From Devosia lacusdianchii (GTDB lineage Bacteria > Pseudomonadota > Alphaproteobacteria > Rhizobiales > Devosiaceae), in assembly GCF_022429625.1 (NCBI RefSeq), contig NZ_CP092483.1:2480001-2544000 (forward strand): DNA of 64,000 nucleotides, in the 5' to 3' direction. The notes beneath the pieces were generated by a model. The model searched no databases. It had not been told where the DNA came from and saw only the letters and a program-made list of their open reading frames with translations. The translations under genes and the position numbers were made by a program. This document shows, in pieces, positions 61,921 through 64,000 of this stretch. Every line of letters begins with the position of its first letter. Within the stretch, counting starts at the first letter, position 1.

Positions 61921-62241
61921 GTGTCGCTGCGCGACTCGCTTGATCTGATCCGCACGGTCCGCCCCGAGGCCGGCACCGCCGCCCTCGAGCACGAGATTCT
62001 CGCGGAGCGCGCCTCCTCGCTCAGCGGCGCCGAGCGTAAAGTCATAAGCACCATCGCGGCCCTGTCCGCCGGCGAAGGTGAACGGGCGACGATTCTCGCT
62101 GAAGCCCGGGAAGCCGTCTGGGCCTACTTCGTCCAACGCGAACTGATCGGCTTCCGCCGCCACAGTGACGTGATTCAAGAGCTGAACATTCCCCGCGAAG
62201 TCCTTGCCGGACTTGGCGCAATGACGAAACACAAAGCGTGA
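61921..62241 (+). CDS. DUF6665-like protein, 106 aa
   Basis: A helical, soluble 106-aa protein with GTG start. ALEHEILAERASSLSGAERKV, YFVQRELIGFRRHSDVI and EVLAGLGAM resemble the family I recall as DUF6665; the naming is from memory. No known function. It starts 2 nt after bolA and overlaps the HAD gene by 4 nt, so it is in the bolA operon. Confidence 0.75.
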   Translation: MSLRDSLDLIRTVRPEAGTAALEHEILAERASSLSGAERKVISTIAALSAGEGERATILAEAREAVWAYFVQRELIGFRRHSDVIQELNIPREVLAGLGAMTKHKA

Positions 62242-62864
62242 CCCGCGCCGTCCTGCTCGATGTCGATGGCGTGCTGGTGCATGGCTATCACACGAACCCT
62301 GCTCGGGTCCGTCCTTGGGACAAGGACCTTTTGGCCGATACGGGCGTAGACCCCGATCGCTTCCGCCAGGAATTCATCTTCGATATCTTCGTCAAGAAGG
62401 TCATCGTTGGTGAAATGGCTCTACTCGATGCGCTTGAGCGCCGATTGCCACCGCTCGGTTATCGTGGCTCACCAATGGCGTTCGCCCACTACTGGCTCAA
62501 TCAAGACAGCGTGCTTAACGAGCCACTGCTCAACAAGGTTCGCATCCTCAAGGCCCGCGACGACGTCCGCCTCTACATAGCGACCAATCAGGAACACCTG
62601 CGCGCCCACTGGCTCTGGAGCCATCTCGGCCTCAACCAGCTTTTCGAAGACATCTTCTACTCCGCGCGCATCGGCGCCCGAAAGCCCGATCCGAAATTCT
62701 ATGCCTTCGTTGACAGCAAGATAGGAGCACCGAACGAACCGCCCCTGTTCTTCGACGACACCCCTGCGGTGATCGCAGGTGCCCGTGCCGCGGGTTGGGA
62801 AGCCGTGCAATTCGACACCATCGACGATTTCACTAGTCACCCCTGGATAGCAGCCCGGATTTGA
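62238..62864 (+). CDS. HAD family hydrolase
   Basis: A 208-aa phosphatase-type HAD protein with GTG start. Motif I is LLDVDGVLVHG (nucleophile Asp8, Asp10); motif II is the Thr in IATNQEHLRA; motif III the Lys in GARKPDPKFY; motif IV FFDDTPAVIAGARAAGWEAVQF. The cap is a small helical subdomain (about 20-95). Substrate unknown. It is coupled to its neighbours by 4-nt overlaps. Confidence 0.9.
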   Translation: MTRAVLLDVDGVLVHGYHTNPARVRPWDKDLLADTGVDPDRFRQEFIFDIFVKKVIVGEMALLDALERRLPPLGYRGSPMAFAHYWLNQDSVLNEPLLNKVRILKARDDVRLYIATNQEHLRAHWLWSHLGLNQLFEDIFYSARIGARKPDPKFYAFVDSKIGAPNEPPLFFDDTPAVIAGARAAGWEAVQFDTIDDFTSHPWIAARI

Positions 62865-63409
62865 CGTTCAGGGCGCGTTCATTGGCAGGGCTTCTCGTTG
62901 CCGCCTTTTCTGCCCCGGCCCAGGCCGACGACATCGCCTGTTATGGCAGCGACAGCCACTTCGCCGTCTTTGTCAAACAAACCGCAGACCTTGATAGCTA
63001 TGTCTATTTTGGCGAGCGCGAATATCTCGATGCGCCAATTCCATGCGGCGCCGACAGCATGGATTTGGCCTTCCTCAAGGCTGGCGAATCCATCGACCAA
63101 TTTTTCGGTCTTTTCAGCAACCTTGCCGTCACCGGCTCCAGCACCGACCCGTTCACGATCATTTCCGTCTTCGAACTCCCCAAAACCGAGCCCATATACT
63201 CGGTCTGGGCACTGGATTACGTGGTCGGCCCCGGCGGCATTGTCTTCTTCGAGGAGACCGACACACCAGCCACGCCCGAAACCTGCCCAGAATATGAGAA
63301 CTTCACGATGGGCGGCATGAGCGCAATCATGGCCGAGCAAAAACTCTATGATCTGGCAACCAAAGAGGTGCAATCCCTTGGCGAAATGCGGTGCTTTCAA
63401 ATGCCCTGA
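62861..63409 (+). CDS. secreted hypothetical protein, 182 aa
   Basis: No family recognised. It starts with TTG at 62861, overlapping the HAD stop. A signal peptide covers about 1-22 (SLAGLLVAAFSAPAQADD). Mature cysteines at IACYGSD, IPCGADS, ETCPEYEN and MRCFQMP could form two disulfides. Probably periplasmic. It lies between the HAD gene and grxD. Confidence 0.7.
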   Translation: MTFRARSLAGLLVAAFSAPAQADDIACYGSDSHFAVFVKQTADLDSYVYFGEREYLDAPIPCGADSMDLAFLKAGESIDQFFGLFSNLAVTGSSTDPFTIISVFELPKTEPIYSVWALDYVVGPGGIVFFEETDTPATPETCPEYENFTMGGMSAIMAEQKLYDLATKEVQSLGEMRCFQMP

Positions 63410-63522
63410 GGTTGAACGAACATCGCCTGTTGCCGATGGTGATCTCGACAGCGCCGTTCTCCTGTCCTATCTAGAGGCAACAGCATCCGGCCCTTGACCC
63501 CGGCTTACAAGAGGTTTCTCCC

Positions 63523-63858
63523 ATGACCGACATCAACGCTTTCATCGACGACAAGGTGAAGAACAACGACGTCTTCCTGTTCATGAAGGGCTCGCCGGAC
63601 TTCCCGCAATGCGGTTTTTCCGGCCAGGTCGTGCAGATCCTGAACTATCTCGGCGTCGAATACGGCAGCGCCAACGTGCTGGAAAGCGCCGAGCTGCGCG
63701 ACGGCATCAAGGCCTACACCAACTGGCCGACCATTCCCCAGCTCTACGTCAAGGGCGAATTCGTCGGCGGCGCCGATATCGTCCGCGAAATGTTCCAGGC
63801 CGGCGAACTGCAGACGCATTTCGAAAAGGCAGGCATTGCCGTCAAGCAAACTGCCTGA
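63523..63858 (+). CDS. grxD: monothiol glutaredoxin, Grx4 type
   Basis: A 111-aa CGFS-type glutaredoxin that binds and passes on 2Fe-2S clusters together with BolA. The active site CGFS starts at Cys30 in [37 protein letters not shown] is the glutathione-binding part. The start is ATG 63523. Its BolA partner is at 61685. Confidence 0.96.
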   Translation: MTDINAFIDDKVKNNDVFLFMKGSPDFPQCGFSGQVVQILNYLGVEYGSANVLESAELRDGIKAYTNWPTIPQLYVKGEFVGGADIVREMFQAGELQTHFEKAGIAVKQTA

Positions 63859-63880
63859 TTTCCTGCAGCATGCTTCCATC

Positions 63881-63909
63881 ACGCCGGGCCTTGTGCCCGG
63901 CGTTGCTAT
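63881..63909. terminator. terminator after grxD
   Basis: ACGCCGGGC-CTTGT-GCCCGGCGT is a perfect 9-bp stem followed by TGCTATTT. It also lies just past the stop of the convergent partial gene and may serve both. Confidence 0.8.
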
Positions 63910-64000
63910 TTGGCGGGCACGTCTGCCGAAAGCCTGATCTCGCGCAGCGGCCGAACCCGGCGGGTTGCTTCGGCATAAGTCGGATGCGCCTTGTAGGCCG
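63906..64000 (-). CDS. partial unidentified CDS (C-terminal end only)
   Basis: The minus strand reads 31 codons to a stop at 63906 (...YKAHPTYAEATRRVRPLREI, then RLSADVPAK). The remainder is beyond the window. The YKAHPTYAEA pattern is reminiscent of small ferredoxin-like dimeric alpha-beta-barrel proteins such as DUF1330, but the fragment is too short to say. Confidence 0.5.
   Translation of the reverse strand, partial: AYKAHPTYAEATRRVRPLREIRLSADVPAK

Noticed and set aside
1..64000. CRISPR arrays, insertion sequences, prophage genes or replication origin
   Set aside because: No regularly spaced repeats, transposase, integrase or phage structural genes, or DnaA-box cluster were seen in reading the window.

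Overview
The window reads as chromosome of a GC-rich alphaproteobacterium of the order Hyphomicrobiales, most likely Devosia or a close relative. This rests on protein style and gene order: an IscU-like protein, yidD and thrS facing folE and hisI; DUF1476 (ATP synthase zeta inhibitor) divergent from purC-purS; bolA and grxD near purL; DUF3126, CHCC zinc-finger and PAS_5 proteins. It is inference, because no rRNA is present. Genes are dense on both strands with many 1-8 bp overlaps. There is one tRNA gene (Leu-UAA), and I see no insertion sequence, prophage or CRISPR array.

Layout. 1-3.6 kb: nucleotide-sugar genes on the minus strand (ugd, UDP-glucuronate 4-epimerase, phosphohexomutase cut by the window edge). 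3.7-10.1 kb: arfB, a small unknown gene, thrS, yidD and an IscU-like gene facing folE; then an AraC-type regulator, hisI and a rhomboid protease. 10.2-21.2 kb: PAS_5, tandem PilZ and GGDEF proteins (c-di-GMP theme), secreted proteins including a transglutaminase-like cysteine peptidase, cysE, a hydrolase, a flavin monooxygenase and a Tet-type MFS pump. 21.2-24.1 kb: gluconate/pentose-phosphate genes (gnd facing a gluconate 5-dehydrogenase-like SDR and gntK). 24.1-29.6 kb: a minus-strand run (TetR, ogt, CHAD, CYTH, MerR, DMT transporter, ASCH protein), with TetR divergent from a RibD/DHFR-like reductase across a perfect 18-bp palindrome. 29.6-33.5 kb: csbD, a membrane protein, a pseudouridine synthase, a secreted protein, a second ASCH-like protein, RidA and tRNA-Leu.

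33.5-36.9 kb is the most accessory-looking part. It holds a 460-nt gene-free stretch with two large hairpins, a phosphotransferase pseudogene with two frameshifts, an intact phosphotransferase, and a frameshifted DUF6428-type gene behind an ArsR-like inverted repeat. 36.9-50.6 kb is ordinary: gpt, cinA-type gene, map-radC, a DHA2 pump with a divergent LysR regulator, a CelD-type acetyltransferase, ccdA, rpe, purB with three coupled small genes, metY and the ATPase zeta subunit.

50.8-63.9 kb carries the purine genes purC-purS and purQ-purL. A roughly 4.6-kb surface-polymer cassette (GtrA, UDP-galactopyranose-mutase-like flavoprotein, GT-C-like membrane protein, acyltransferase) lies between purS and purQ, and a membrane protein plus a DJ-1/PfpI protein lie between purQ and purL with overlapping stop and start codons throughout. 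bolA and grxD follow, separated by three other genes.

No single spectacular new system is evident. The best leads are the two ASCH-like paralogues, the CHAD/CYTH pair in a TetR/ogt operon, the hairpin-rich region by the tRNA, the CtrA-like boxes at signalling genes, and the coupled non-purine genes inside the purine cluster.
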